64,000 nucleotides of DNA from Citricoccus sp. K5 (GCF_902506195.1 NZ_LR732817.1:2757407-2821406); one strand, 5' to 3'; shown: positions 1 through 9,151, counted from the stretch's first letter. Notes: generated by a model not told the origin, from the sequence alone. Program-made: numbers and translations.

Positions 1-2491
1 CCCCCAGGCACGCGCCGTCCATGAGCACGGATCGGGTGCCCACGCGGGCCCCCGTGCCGATCTCCAGCGCGCCGACGTGAAGGTGATCGCCGTCCAGCCA
101 ATGCCCTCCCAGGTCGGCCTCGTACTCGATCGACGCGCAGGCGCCGACGCTCATCAGGCCGGTGACCGGCGGCATGGCATCCAGGTGGACGTCCCGGCCG
201 ATCCGGTTGCCGAGCAGACGGGCATAGGTGATGCCCCAGGAGGTCCCCATGATCGGTTCCAGCTTGCCGAAGGTCACGATCCGTTCGGCGGTCCAGATCC
301 TCAGGTGGACCGCCCCGCCCCGCGGATAGGTCCCGGGCGCGATCCCGGCGGTCAGCAGCCGCGATGCCGCCGCCGCGAACACGATCCGTGAGGGCAGGCT
401 GAACAGCACGGCCCATGCGGTGATCAGGATCCACACCGGCGGATTGGGCACCCACAGGGTCGGGAAGGGTGCCACGTTGTACAGGACCCAGCACACGATG
501 CCGATGCCGGTCAGGTACCGCAGACCGGTGATCCCGTAGAGACCCAGGATGACGGGAAGCTGGACCAGCCCCGTCCACCACGGGGTGGGTTCGAGCTCGC
601 GCTCCTCGTCCTCGCCGGACTCCAGGCCTTCCAGGTGCGCAGCAAGCGCTCCCAGGGTGGGGTGGGCGTAGATGTCCGCGATGGACACGTCCGGGTACTG
701 GCCGCGCAGCTTCCCGACGAGATGGGCCGCCGCCAGGCTGGCTCCACCCGAGGCGAAGAAGTCGCTGTCCCCATCCAGTGGAAGAGGGCCGAGCAGCTCA
801 GCCCACAGGTCGGCGATCCAGCCCTCGGTCCCGCTCAGCTGGTGCCCCGAACCGTCGGCCTGCTGCACCGGCCAGGGCAGGGCCTTGCGGTCCACCTTGC
901 CGGAGGTCTTCAGTGGCAACTCGTCCATGACGGCCAGCGCCGGCACCAATTGGGCCGGAAGCTGCTCGGCCAAACGGCGCCGCAGTGCGGCCAGGTCCAG
1001 GGTGGTTCCCGGCTCAGGCAACAGGTATCCGGCCAGGACCTTGTTCCCGCTCGGGGTGGACTGCACGGCGGCGGCGCCGGCGGCCACGCCGGGCAGGCGG
1101 CTCAGGGTGTCATCGATCTCACCGAGTTCGATGCGGCGGCCGCCGAGCTTGATCTGGTCGTCCACGCGACCGGCGAAGAGCAGCCCGTCGGGTTCGGCGA
1201 CCACGAGGTCGCCGCTGCGGTAGGCGCGCTCCCAACCCAGAGCCGGCATGGGGGCGTACTTCTCGGCGTCCTTGTCTGCGTCCAGATATCGTCCCAGCCC
1301 GACGCCGCCGATGATGAGCTCACCGGTCTCGCCCCACCGGACCGGATTGCCCTCGGAGTCGACGACGGCCAGCTCCCACCCCCGCAGCGGCAGCCCGATT
1401 GACACCGGGCTGTCCGCGTCCAGCGCGGCGCCGCAGGCGATGACGGTTGCCTCGGTCGGGCCGTAGGTGTTCCACAGTTCCCGCCCCGGGCCGGCCAGCC
1501 GCGTCACGAGTTCACCCGGCAGGGCCTCACCGCCGAAGATCAGCAGGCGGATGTTGTCCAGAGCCTCCTGCGGCCACATGGCCGCCAGGGTGGGCACAGT
1601 GGAGACAGCGGTGATGCGCCGTTCGACCAGCCAGGGGCCGAGGTCCTCACCGGAACGGACGAGTGAGCGTGGCGCCGGCACCAGGCAGGCACCGCTGCGC
1701 CAGGCCAGCCACATCTCCTCACATGAGGCGTCGAACGCCACCGACAGTCCGGCCAGTACCCGGTCTCCCCGCGTCAGCGGCTCGCCCTCGAGGAACATCT
1801 GCGCCTCGGCGTCAGCCCAGGCCGCAGCGGACCGGTGGGTGATGGCCACGCCCTTGGGCTTGCCCGTGGAGCCCGACGTGAAGATGATCCACGCGTCGTC
1901 CTCCGGATGCGGCTCGGGAGCCCCGCCCACCGTGGCCACGCCCGGCCGGGCCGAAATCGTCAGGCCCTCGGTCACGACGGCGCACACCCTGGCCTCGGCC
2001 CAGACCGTGCCGGCTCGCTCGTCCGGCTCGTCCGCGTCGACGGGCACGTAGGCGGCACCGGCCGTGAGTGCCCCGAGGATCGCCACGTAGAGGTCGATAC
2101 TGCCGGAGGGCACACGGATTCCCACGCGGTCTCCCGCGCCGATGTCCATGGACCACAGGCGCCGGGCCATCTCGTCCACCCGTTCACCGAACTCGGCGTA
2201 GCTGAGGGCAGTGGTGCCGTCGTCCACGGCCTGGGCCCCCGGGTAACTGGCGATGGTCTCCCGCAGGATGTCCACGAGGGTCCGGGGCGCGGCGGCCGGC
2301 CCACCGGAGTAGCAGGCCAGGTCGTCCGTGAGGGACGGATCCTGCGCATGGCCGTGCTCGGTTTCGGCCGTCAGGACGGCGTTGCCGCGTCCCGCACCCG
2401 AGGTCTTCGTGGTCCGTTCATCGTTCGCCGTGGCATTTCGGTGGTCCTGCGGCAATTTTCCCCCATGAATCGGTACGGGGTGATTCCTCAT
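1..2491 (-). CDS. Pls/PosA-type non-ribosomal peptide synthetase-like protein (C-terminus cut by window edge)
   Basis: A continuous reading frame enters the window from the left and can be read for about 830 codons. Residues about 50-540 form an adenylation domain: A3 core TSGSTGKPKG near residue 203, A5 NTYGPTEA near 340, A7 YRSGDL near 422, A8 GRVDDQIKLGGRRIELGE near 440, and A10 with KTSGKVDRKAL near 525. A carrier domain follows, with GGASL supplying the phosphopantetheine serine near 580. From about 637 there are hydrophobic membrane segments and then hexapeptide-like sequence. A-T-membrane is the layout of Pls (epsilon-poly-lysine synthetase) relatives, which activate an amino acid and polymerise or transfer it at the membrane. 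The ATG at 2491 is the first start after the upstream region; GAAGAG lies 8-9 bases before it. The activated amino acid cannot be predicted by eye. Confidence 0.85.
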   Translation of the reverse strand, partial: MRNHPVPIHGGKLPQDHRNATANDERTTKTSGAGRGNAVLTAETEHGHAQDPSLTDDLACYSGGPAAAPRTLVDILRETIASYPGAQAVDDGTTALSYAEFGERVDEMARRLWSMDIGAGDRVGIRVPSGSIDLYVAILGALTAGAAYVPVDADEPDERAGTVWAEARVCAVVTEGLTISARPGVATVGGAPEPHPEDDAWIIFTSGSTGKPKGVAITHRSAAAWADAEAQMFLEGEPLTRGDRVLAGLSVAFDASCEEMWLAWRSGACLVPAPRSLVRSGEDLGPWLVERRITAVSTVPTLAAMWPQEALDNIRLLIFGGEALPGELVTRLAGPGRELWNTYGPTEATVIACGAALDADSPVSIGLPLRGWELAVVDSEGNPVRWGETGELIIGGVGLGRYLDADKDAEKYAPMPALGWERAYRSGDLVVAEPDGLLFAGRVDDQIKLGGRRIELGEIDDTLSRLPGVAAGAAAVQSTPSGNKVLAGYLLPEPGTTLDLAALRRRLAEQLPAQLVPALAVMDELPLKTSGKVDRKALPWPVQQADGSGHQLSGTEGWIADLWAELLGPLPLDGDSDFFASGGASLAAAHLVGKLRGQYPDVSIADIYAHPTLGALAAHLEGLESGEDEERELEPTPWWTGLVQLPVILGLYGITGLRYLTGIGIVCWVLYNVAPFPTLWVPNPPVWILITAWAVLFSLPSRIVFAAAASRLLTAGIAPGTYPRGGAVHLRIWTAERIVTFGKLEPIMGTSWGITYARLLGNRIGRDVHLDAMPPVTGLMSVGACASIEYEADLGGHWLDGDHLHVGALEIGTGARVGTRSVLMDGACLG

Positions 2492-2955
2492 CCCCGGTCT
2501 CTTCGGCCTGTCGCGGGACCGCTCGACGGTCCGGAGGCATGCAGACCCGTGCCCCGCATGTCCCTACCCACCGGCCGGTAACAGGAGCGTTACGGGATAG
2601 CAGCCGGTGGGCACGACGTGCCCTCTAAGACCGTATGCATACGGCCTACTGGTTCTTCACCTGTCCGGTACCTGATCTCCACGTGGACTCTCGTGATCTA
2701 CTGACGGGTAACCCTCGGACCGATGAGTCGGTTTGCCCAGCGCGCGCCGGATGTCCCCTGTCAGAGGGGAATGTGAACGGTCAAGGGTGGCGACGGCGTC
2801 GCGAGGGCGCGAAGGACGCGTTTGTCCTCGAGACGGGGTCGACGCGGCCGAGCCGGCCGCGGGATGATATCGGGACGGTGTCGAGGCGACAGAGCCGGCC
2901 GCGGGGCGGCGTCGGTGCGGCGTCCGGTGGCATCGGCGCGGCCCATAATGGAGGG
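2492..2955. other. Non-coding divergent promoter region with palindromes and a GC-rich direct repeat
   Basis: This 464-base gap separates the divergent Pls-like and L,D-transpeptidase-like genes. It holds two perfect inverted repeats: GGGCAC-GAC-GTGCCC at 2609-2623 and CCGTATGCATACGG at 2631-2644. It also holds a 32-base direct repeat at 2832-2863 and 2874-2905 (28 of 32 bases equal, period 42). An open frame spans part of it, but the translated composition is unlike protein and no ribosome site precedes it. I see no gene here. Confidence 0.5.
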
Positions 2956-3780
2956 ATGAAGGGCCTCCTGCGCCGGAACCGGCGCACCACATCGGTCACG
3001 GCGCCGACCGCCGTCGTGATGATCGCCGTGGCGATTGCCGCGACCGTGGCCGGTTGCATGGTGGCGCCCCCGCCGGGCGGTGGACCGTCTGATGGCCCCA
3101 CGGCGCCGGCATCGAAGGAGCCGTTGGAGCCGACGCCGGCCACCTCGGGACCGTGCCGACGCCTCTCGGACGGGGAGGTCCGGTTCGACACCGGGGACGC
3201 CCAACGCGTGGTGTTCGCCCTCGGACAGCAGCGCGAGACCACCGAGGCGACCCTGACGAGCTGCCATCGAGTGCAGGGCGGATATGCGGAGGAATGGGTC
3301 CGGCCGGCCAGGATCGGCTCCGGTGGGTTCGGCCCCGTGGACACGACCAAGGTCAATACCCTGCAGACTCCGACGGGCTCCTACACGATGACCGAGGGGT
3401 TCGGACGCGCGGACCCGGGAACGGACCTGGAATACCACGAGCTGTCGCCCGACAGCCACTGGGGCGGCCGGCCGGGTCCGCACTTCAACCAGTACTTCGA
3501 GGGCGAGGGTCAGTGGCCGGACGAGGGTTTGTGGGAGTTGATGGAAGAAGGGCTCTATGAGCAGGCCGTCGTGGTCAACTTCAACCGGCCCCCAGACACC
3601 GAGGCGAGGCCCGGCCTCTCGTTCGCGATCTTCCTGCACGCTGGCATGGAGGAATCGTGGGGTTGCGTGTCCACGGATACGGACACCGTCGTGCAGGTCC
3701 TCCGCAACGCCGTGCCCGGCGACCAGTTCGTCCTGGGTGCCGAAGAAGATGTCTTCACCAGCGGCAGCGACGCCGACTGA
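2956..3780 (+). CDS. L,D-transpeptidase (YkuD-like) family lipoprotein
   Basis: The product is 274 residues, with a basic N-terminus, a hydrophobic segment and a lipobox-like VAGC at about residue 33, so it is probably an exported lipoprotein. A Pro/Ser/Thr-rich linker follows. The C-terminal half carries HAGMEESWGC (His228, Ser234, Cys237), matching the H-x(n)-S-x-G-C catalytic motif of L,D-transpeptidases that form 3-3 peptidoglycan crosslinks or attach proteins to the wall. The His-Cys spacing is shorter than in classical YkuD domains, so activity should be treated with caution. The ATG at 2956 is preceded by GGAGG. The frame is open upstream to 2635, but that stretch has no ribosome site and unnatural composition. 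The gene stands alone and converges on the ABC operon to its right. Confidence 0.75.
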   Translation: MKGLLRRNRRTTSVTAPTAVVMIAVAIAATVAGCMVAPPPGGGPSDGPTAPASKEPLEPTPATSGPCRRLSDGEVRFDTGDAQRVVFALGQQRETTEATLTSCHRVQGGYAEEWVRPARIGSGGFGPVDTTKVNTLQTPTGSYTMTEGFGRADPGTDLEYHELSPDSHWGGRPGPHFNQYFEGEGQWPDEGLWELMEEGLYEQAVVVNFNRPPDTEARPGLSFAIFLHAGMEESWGCVSTDTDTVVQVLRNAVPGDQFVLGAEEDVFTSGSDAD

Positions 3781-3818
3781 CAGCCCGGCCGACGGCGCGG
3801 CCGGTGCCCGGATCGACC

Positions 3819-3899
3819 GACCACGCAGTGCGCCCCGGCAGCCGCAGCACCGTCATGCGTTGCGGCCACCGGGGCGCACTGTCCCTGATGGTGTGGTCG
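3819..3899. terminator. Long stem-loop between convergent genes (probable bidirectional terminator)
   Basis: Arms AGTGCGCCCCGG (3827-3838) and CCGGGGCGCACT (3869-3880) pair perfectly. An inner GCCGCA/TGCGGC pair and outer GACCAC/GTGGTC pairing add to the structure. It sits between the stops at 3780 (+) and 3908 (-). Confidence 0.6.
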
Positions 3900-3907
3900 G
3901 CGTAGCC

Positions 3908-4831
3908 CTACCGGGCGATGGCGTCCTCGGGGCGGAAGCCCTTCTTGGCGAGCTGGATCTGTTCGTAGACGTGGTGGCGGAGTTCGGAGAAGCGCTGGGA
4001 GGAGCGGGTCTCGAGCTGGTCGCGCTCATCCGGCAGGTCGATCAGGACATCTTCCTGGATCACGGTGGGTGAGGAGGACAGGATGATGACGCGTTCGCCG
4101 AGGTAGACGGACTCATCGATGTCATGGGTGACGAACAGGATGGAGACGCCGAGCTTCTTCCAGACGCTGCGGACGAGGTCCTCCAGGTCGGCGCGGGTCT
4201 GGGCGTCCACGGCGGCGAAGGGCTCGTCCATGAGCAGCACCTGGGGCTGATAGGCCACGGCGCGGGCGATGGCCACGCGCTGCTGCATGCCACCGGAGAG
4301 CTGCCAGGGGTAGGACTTGGGCACGTGGGCCAGGCCGACGGCCTCGAGGGCGTTGTCCACGAGCTCGTCCCGCTTGGCCTTGTCCATCCCGGCGTTCTTC
4401 AGGGGCAGTTCGACGTTGTCCCGCACTCGCATCCAGGGGAACAGGGAGCGGCCGTACTCCTGGAAGACCACGGCCATGGACTTCGGCGGGCCGGTGACCT
4501 TCTTGCCGTGCAGGGTGACCTCCCCGGCGCTGGGGGCCAGCAGCCCCGCGATGCACTTGAGCAGGGTGGTCTTTCCCGAGCCGGAGGGCCCGACCAGGCA
4601 GGCCAGCTGGCCCTGGGGCAGGTCGAAGGTCAGGTTCCGGACGGCCTCGATGTCGCCGCCGTCGGTGTGGTACACCTTCTTCATGTTCCGCACGGAGAGC
4701 ATGGCCTCGCCGTCCGGCATGGTCTTGCCGACGGTGATCAGTCCGTCCGGGGTCTCGGCCACGCCGCCCTGGGAGACGACGGTGCCCGTGGTGGCTGTGG
4801 CAGCTGCGGAGAAGGTCTGGTCAGAAGTCAT
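3908..4831 (-). CDS. NitT/TauT-family ABC transporter, ATP-binding protein
   Basis: This is the cytoplasmic ATPase of a nitrate/sulfonate/taurine-type importer, 307 residues. It has Walker A GPSGSGKTT (near residue 85), a Q-loop in FQEYGRSLFPW, signature LSGGMQQR (near 178) and Walker B VLLMDEPF (near 200) followed by AAVD and the H-loop THD. The ATG at 4831 is preceded by AAGGAAG at 6-7 bases. An upstream in-frame start at 4918 would overlap the permease end and has no ribosome site. It is the last gene of a three-gene operon with two permeases. SsuB/TauB relatives energise uptake of sulfonates, nitrate, pyrimidine precursors and similar small anions. The substrate here is not set by sequence. 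Confidence 0.9.
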   Translation of the reverse strand: MTSDQTFSAAATATTGTVVSQGGVAETPDGLITVGKTMPDGEAMLSVRNMKKVYHTDGGDIEAVRNLTFDLPQGQLACLVGPSGSGKTTLLKCIAGLLAPSAGEVTLHGKKVTGPPKSMAVVFQEYGRSLFPWMRVRDNVELPLKNAGMDKAKRDELVDNALEAVGLAHVPKSYPWQLSGGMQQRVAIARAVAYQPQVLLMDEPFAAVDAQTRADLEDLVRSVWKKLGVSILFVTHDIDESVYLGERVIILSSSPTVIQEDVLIDLPDERDQLETRSSQRFSELRHHVYEQIQLAKKGFRPEDAIAR

Positions 4832-4907
4832 GGTGGCTTCCTTTTCGGTGTGAGACTCGGGGGATGAATCAGCGTGGACTGAATCGGGGCTGACGGGTTC
4901 GGTGGGC

Positions 4908-5819
4908 TCAGGCTGCATTCTCGATCTCCCTGAGGCCGTGGTACCAGCGCAGCACGTTGCGCTCGATCAGCTGGAAGATGAAGGACATGATCACGCCGAT
5001 GATGCCCAGCAGCACGATGCCGGACCACATCTCCGGGATCGCGAAGGAGCGCTGGAACTGCACGATCGTGAAGCCCAGCCCGGAGGAGGCGGCGAACATC
5101 TCGGAGATGACCATCAGGATCAGTGCGATGGACAGTGACTGGCGGATGCCGGCCATGATCTGCGGCATGGCTGACGGGAGAATGAGGTAGCGGACCCGGT
5201 TGAAGCCCTTGATTCCGTAGGTGTGCGTGGTGTCCGCCAGGACCTCGTCCATGGACCGCACACCCTCGATGGTGTTCAGCAGGATCGGCCAGACCGCCCC
5301 GGAGATGATCACCGCGATCTTCATGTCGTCACCGATGCCGATCAGCAGCATCAGCACGGGGATCAGCACGGTCGGCGGGATGGCCCGGAAGAATTCCAGG
5401 GTGGGCTCGGTCAACGCCCGCAGCCACCGGACAGAACCGATCAGCAGGCCGCCGACGATGCCGATGACGATCGAGCCGGCGATGCCGATCAGCAGGCGGG
5501 TCAGCGAGGGGATCACGTCCGTGGTGATCCGGTCCCCGGTCCAGGTGGCGAAGAAGGTCTCCACCAGCAGTGCCGGGGTGGGCACGAAGAAGTTCTTCTC
5601 CCCCACCGCGGTGGAGATGTACCAGATCAGCACCAGCAGCACGGGCAGGGCTGCGATGAAGAACAGGCCCTTCAGCGCCCCGGTGGCGCGCTTGGAGGCA
5701 GGGCGGGGCCGCTGGGACCCCGAAGGGCCCTTCGGGGAGACGGCCCGGTTGGCCTGGGCGGCCCCGGTGGGGCTGTCCGGCAGGTTGGTGTGCGTGGCGA
5801 GGGGGATTTCGGCGCTCAT
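4908..5819 (-). CDS. NitT/TauT-family ABC transporter permease (second of two)
   Basis: This is a membrane permease of 303 residues with about six hydrophobic segments. The BPD_transp_1 EAA-like loop is visible in DEVLADTTHTYGIKG and the following RVRYLILPSAMPQIMAG. The ATG at 5819 overlaps the upstream permease stop by 4 bases (ATGA) and has GGAGG 8 bases upstream. A Pro/Ser/Gly-rich N-terminal tail of about 50 residues precedes the first membrane helix. Two unlike permeases in one operon suggest a heterodimeric channel; most NitT/TauT systems use a homodimer. Confidence 0.9.
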   Translation of the reverse strand: MSAEIPLATHTNLPDSPTGAAQANRAVSPKGPSGSQRPRPASKRATGALKGLFFIAALPVLLVLIWYISTAVGEKNFFVPTPALLVETFFATWTGDRITTDVIPSLTRLLIGIAGSIVIGIVGGLLIGSVRWLRALTEPTLEFFRAIPPTVLIPVLMLLIGIGDDMKIAVIISGAVWPILLNTIEGVRSMDEVLADTTHTYGIKGFNRVRYLILPSAMPQIMAGIRQSLSIALILMVISEMFAASSGLGFTIVQFQRSFAIPEMWSGIVLLGIIGVIMSFIFQLIERNVLRWYHGLREIENAA

Positions 5820-6877
5820 GTGGCGACCTCCGTTCGGACCGAGGAGTGCCAGGACAGCACCTTGCGCTCGATCATGCGCATGACCAGGTTGATGAGGACG
5901 CCGAGCAGGCCGGTCGCCAAGATGAGGGCGTACATCGCCACGTAGGAGCCACCGGACTGGGCCTTGGCGATCTCGGCACCCAGGCCCGGGTTGCCGATGA
6001 TCAGCTGGGCGGTGATCGCCAGGATCAGGGCCACGGCCGAGGCCAGGCGCACTCCGGTCATCAGGTACGGCAACGCCGTGGGGAAGATGACGTAGCGCAG
6101 CCGCGCCAGCGGACCGAGTCCGTAGGACCGGGCCGTGTTCATGGCCACGTTGTCCACGTCCGCCACCCCGTACAGGACCTGGATCAGCACCTGCCAGAAG
6201 GAGGCATACACGATCAGCAGCAGGGCCGACTCGATCTCCACGCCGAACAGCAGCACCGCCAGCGGGATCAACGCCACGGACGGCACGGGGCGCATGAACT
6301 CGATAGTCGAGTTCGTGAATCGACGCAGGAACGTGGACGAGCCGATCAGGAAGCCCAGCACGGTCGCCGCGATGCACGCGATCAGCATGCCCAGCAGCCA
6401 CTGCCACATCGTGTCCCCGACGGCCTGCCAGAACGCGGTCAGACCGAAGTTGCGGAACAGGTCCGCGATGGCCTCCGAGGCCGGGGGCAGGAAGGTCGGG
6501 TTGACGATCCCGGTGCGCGGCAGCACCTCCCAGATCACCAGGAAGCCCAGCAGGCCCACCAGCCCCAGGGACTTGGTGCCCCAGTTGCGGCGCGGCTTGC
6601 GCGTGGCCCGGGATGGACCGGACGACGTCGGCCGACCGGTCACCCCGGACTGCGCCACCGAGGTGCGTGGCGCGGCCGGATCCGGCCGCGTGGGGATGTC
6701 GAGGCCGGCCACGGTGGCCGCATCGGTGTGCCGCCGGATATCTCCGCGGCGGCGGTCGGAACCATTGGAGGCCTCGAGACGGTGCAACCGCTCGATCTCC
6801 GATTCACGGTGGGTGTCTCCGGACCCGCCCGGGCCATGATGGCCCGGCGCGCCGGTGGACGGGGTTGGTTCAGTCAT
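5816..6877 (-). CDS. NitT/TauT-family ABC transporter permease (first of two)
   Basis: This permease has 353 residues. The first 100 are hydrophilic and rich in Gly, Arg, Pro and Ser. About six membrane helices follow, and the coupling loop is seen as MNTARSYGLGPLARLRYVIFPTALPYLMTG. The long hydrophilic N-terminal extension is unusual for the family. The ATG at 6877 has a GGAG about 11 bases upstream and is the first gene of the permease-permease-ATPase operon. It is transcribed away from the LysR gene at 7092, so the shared 214-base gap probably controls both directions. Confidence 0.88.
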   Translation of the reverse strand: MTEPTPSTGAPGHHGPGGSGDTHRESEIERLHRLEASNGSDRRRGDIRRHTDAATVAGLDIPTRPDPAAPRTSVAQSGVTGRPTSSGPSRATRKPRRNWGTKSLGLVGLLGFLVIWEVLPRTGIVNPTFLPPASEAIADLFRNFGLTAFWQAVGDTMWQWLLGMLIACIAATVLGFLIGSSTFLRRFTNSTIEFMRPVPSVALIPLAVLLFGVEIESALLLIVYASFWQVLIQVLYGVADVDNVAMNTARSYGLGPLARLRYVIFPTALPYLMTGVRLASAVALILAITAQLIIGNPGLGAEIAKAQSGGSYVAMYALILATGLLGVLINLVMRMIERKVLSWHSSVRTEVAT

Positions 6878-6939
6878 CGATCGAGGTGCTCCGCTCGCGA
6901 CAGGGGGTGGTCGTTGGGGACGGCTATGCTGACATTTTC

Positions 6940-7021
6940 GTCAACAATATTGTGACCCGTCCCACAGGCTGTGACCAGACTAGACACGAGTGTGACTTAG
7001 TTCAACACTTCAACAATATTG
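6940..7021. promoter_or_regulatory. Two CAATATTG palindromes in the divergent permease/LysR promoter region
   Basis: The eight-base palindrome CAATATTG occurs at 6945-6952 and 7014-7021, each time preceded by TCAA (TCAACAATATTG). The first copy sits in GTCAACAATATTGTGAC, close to the T-N11-A dyads bound by LysR regulators. The spacing is 69 bases, about 6.6 helical turns. AT-rich sequence like this is rare in the window. The likely binder is the adjacent LysR protein; this is inferred from position. Confidence 0.55.
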
Positions 7022-7091
7022 ACTTTCAAGTGAATTTCCGCCCGAGAGAAGCCGACTCTCCCGGCGGACCGCTGGAACCCAGGAGGCGCAC

Positions 7092-7997
7092 ATGCTCGAT
7101 CTGAACCTCATCCGGGTCTTCGTCGCGGTCATGGAGGAGGGCACCCTGACCGCTGCCGCGGCACGCCTGAACCTCACCCAGCCGTCCGTCACGCACTCCG
7201 TCAACCGCCTCCGCCGCGCCACGGGCGATGAACTGTTCGCCCGCTCCGGCCGCGGAGTGGTGCCGACCCGGGCGGCCCGCCAGCTCTACGCGGAGGTGGC
7301 CACCATGCCCGCCGCGGCCGACGCCGCCGTGGCCAGCCTCGCGGACTTCGAACCCACCCACGCCGCCGCCACCTTCCGGATCGCCGTCACCGACCTCGGC
7401 CAGCTGGTCTTCCTGCCCCGCCTGGTCCCCGCCCTCGCCGCAACGGCGCCCGGTTGCAGCCTGGACGTGGTCCAACTGGACACCAGCACCGCCGCGGACC
7501 TGCTGGCGGCAGGGGACCTCGATCTGGCGATCGCGTCCGCCCGCCCCCGCGGTGAGGTCCACGCCCTGCCTCTGCGCCGTGACCGCTACGTCTGCATCGC
7601 CCGCCGCGGCCGCCTCGGACCGGGCCGCCCGACGGCCGAGGACATCTCCCGCGCCGCCCGGGTGGTCATCCGCGGATCCACCGGCCACACGCTCATCGAG
7701 GACCGCATGCCACCGCCCGCCGGCGGATCCGTGGCCGTCTCCAGCTTCTCCGCCATCCCCGCCCTGGTGGCCGGCACTGACCTGATCGCCTTCGTGCCGG
7801 AGATCCTCCTCGCGGAATGGTTCCACGCCTGGGACATCGAGCAATGGCCCCTGCCCTACGAGGACACCGACGTGACCGTGCACGCCTATGCGGCACCCCG
7901 GCCACCGACCTCGGCCACAGCCTGGTTCGTCCCCTGGGCCGTCGAGCAGCTCCAGGACCTCGGCACCACGAGCGCATCCAGGGCCCAGAACCCATAG
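7092..7997 (+). CDS. LysR-family transcriptional regulator
   Basis: The product has 301 residues. The N-terminal winged helix-turn-helix is clear (LNLIRVFVAVMEEGTLTAAA, then LNLTQPSVTHSVNRLRRATG), followed by a two-lobed substrate-binding effector domain from about residue 90. The ATG at 7092 has AGGAGG 6 bases upstream. It is divergent from the transporter operon and just upstream of the binding-protein/ThDP-enzyme genes. It probably activates or represses both arms in response to the imported compound or its breakdown product. Confidence 0.92.
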   Translation: MLDLNLIRVFVAVMEEGTLTAAAARLNLTQPSVTHSVNRLRRATGDELFARSGRGVVPTRAARQLYAEVATMPAAADAAVASLADFEPTHAAATFRIAVTDLGQLVFLPRLVPALAATAPGCSLDVVQLDTSTAADLLAAGDLDLAIASARPRGEVHALPLRRDRYVCIARRGRLGPGRPTAEDISRAARVVIRGSTGHTLIEDRMPPPAGGSVAVSSFSAIPALVAGTDLIAFVPEILLAEWFHAWDIEQWPLPYEDTDVTVHAYAAPRPPTSATAWFVPWAVEQLQDLGTTSASRAQNP

Positions 7998-8065
7998 AAC
8001 CCGTCTATGCCTGACACGCAGAACGATCATTGGACCGCGTGTGATCCGCGTCATACGGTGCCTCT

Positions 8066-9151
8066 ATGACCCCTCCATCGTTGACACCGTCACAGATCCC
8101 GCCGATCGCCCGGCGCCGTAGCCAGCCCCTCGCGCACCGCGGCCGCCTCCGGTCGCTCGCGGCCGGCGTCGGGATCCTCACCCTTACCCTGGGATTGGCC
8201 GCCTGCGGTTCCGGCTCGCCGTCCGGCGGCGAGGAGGCGACGTCGGCCGGCACGGAGGCCGGAAGCGGCTCGGAGGACCTGACCCCCATCCGGGTGGGAG
8301 CCATCCCCATCGGCGATGTCGCCCCGATCCACGTGGGCGTGAAGGAGGGATTCTTCGAGGAGGAGGGCCTGGACGTCGAGGTGGTGAACACCTCCGGCGG
8401 CGCCATCGCCGTGCCCGGCGTGGTGGCCGGTGACTATGACTTCGCCTTCGGCAACACCGTCTCCCTCATGGTGGCCCGGGATCAGGGCCTGCCGCTGCAG
8501 TACGTCGCCAACGGGACCACCACCACGGGCGAGGAGGGCAAGGACTTCGCCGCCGTCATCGCCCTGGAGGACTCCGAGCTGGAGACGACCGCAGACCTGC
8601 AGGGCCAGACCGCCTCCTCGAACAACCTGATGAACATCGGCGACACCTCCATCCGTCTCGCCGTGGACAACGCTGGCGGTGACGGCGCGGATATGGACTT
8701 CATCGAACTGGCCTTCGGCGATGCCGCGGCCGCCGTGCAGAACGGCCAGGTGGAGGCGGCCCTCGTCCTGGAGCCCTACCTGACCCAGTCCCTCGACGCC
8801 GGCCTGAAGGCGGTGTCCTGGCCCTACGCCGAGGCCCATCCGGACCTGGACATCGGTGGCTACTTCACCACGGAGGAGGTCATCGAGCAGCGGCCGGAGG
8901 ACGTCGAGGCGTTCACCCGCGCCATGCGCAAGTCCATGGAGTACAGCCAGGAGAACCCGGACGTGGTCCGCGAGGTGATCGGCGAGTACACCGAGACGGA
9001 CCCGGAGATCCTCGAGCGCATCACCCTGCCGCGGTTCAAGGCCGACTTCTCCCGCGAGGCCATGACCGCCCTCGGCGAGGCCGCCGTGAAGTACGGCGTC
9101 ATCGATGAGGCCCCGGACCCGGACGCCCTGCTGCCGGAGGGAACCGAATGA
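8066..9151 (+). CDS. NitT/TauT-type ABC transporter substrate-binding lipoprotein (copy 1)
   Basis: The protein has 361 residues. The signal peptide ends in lipobox LAAC (Cys47), and a TauA/NMT1-like periplasmic-binding fold follows (IRVGAIPIGDVAPIHVGVKEGFF and later GDYDFAFGN). It should capture the ligand outside the membrane for the permeases at 4908-6877. The start is weak: no good ribosome site precedes the ATG at 8066. It overlaps the next gene by 4 bases (ATGA) and so is co-translated with a ThDP enzyme. It is clearly paralogous along its whole length to the protein at 10939-11982. Confidence 0.88.
   Translation: MTPPSLTPSQIPPIARRRSQPLAHRGRLRSLAAGVGILTLTLGLAACGSGSPSGGEEATSAGTEAGSGSEDLTPIRVGAIPIGDVAPIHVGVKEGFFEEEGLDVEVVNTSGGAIAVPGVVAGDYDFAFGNTVSLMVARDQGLPLQYVANGTTTTGEEGKDFAAVIALEDSELETTADLQGQTASSNNLMNIGDTSIRLAVDNAGGDGADMDFIELAFGDAAAAVQNGQVEAALVLEPYLTQSLDAGLKAVSWPYAEAHPDLDIGGYFTTEEVIEQRPEDVEAFTRAMRKSMEYSQENPDVVREVIGEYTETDPEILERITLPRFKADFSREAMTALGEAAVKYGVIDEAPDPDALLPEGTE

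Noticed and set aside
2635-2955. N-terminal extension of the L,D-transpeptidase-like frame
   Set aside because: GGAGG before ATG 2956 and a lipoprotein signal immediately after it fix the start. The extension crosses the direct repeat and lacks a ribosome site.
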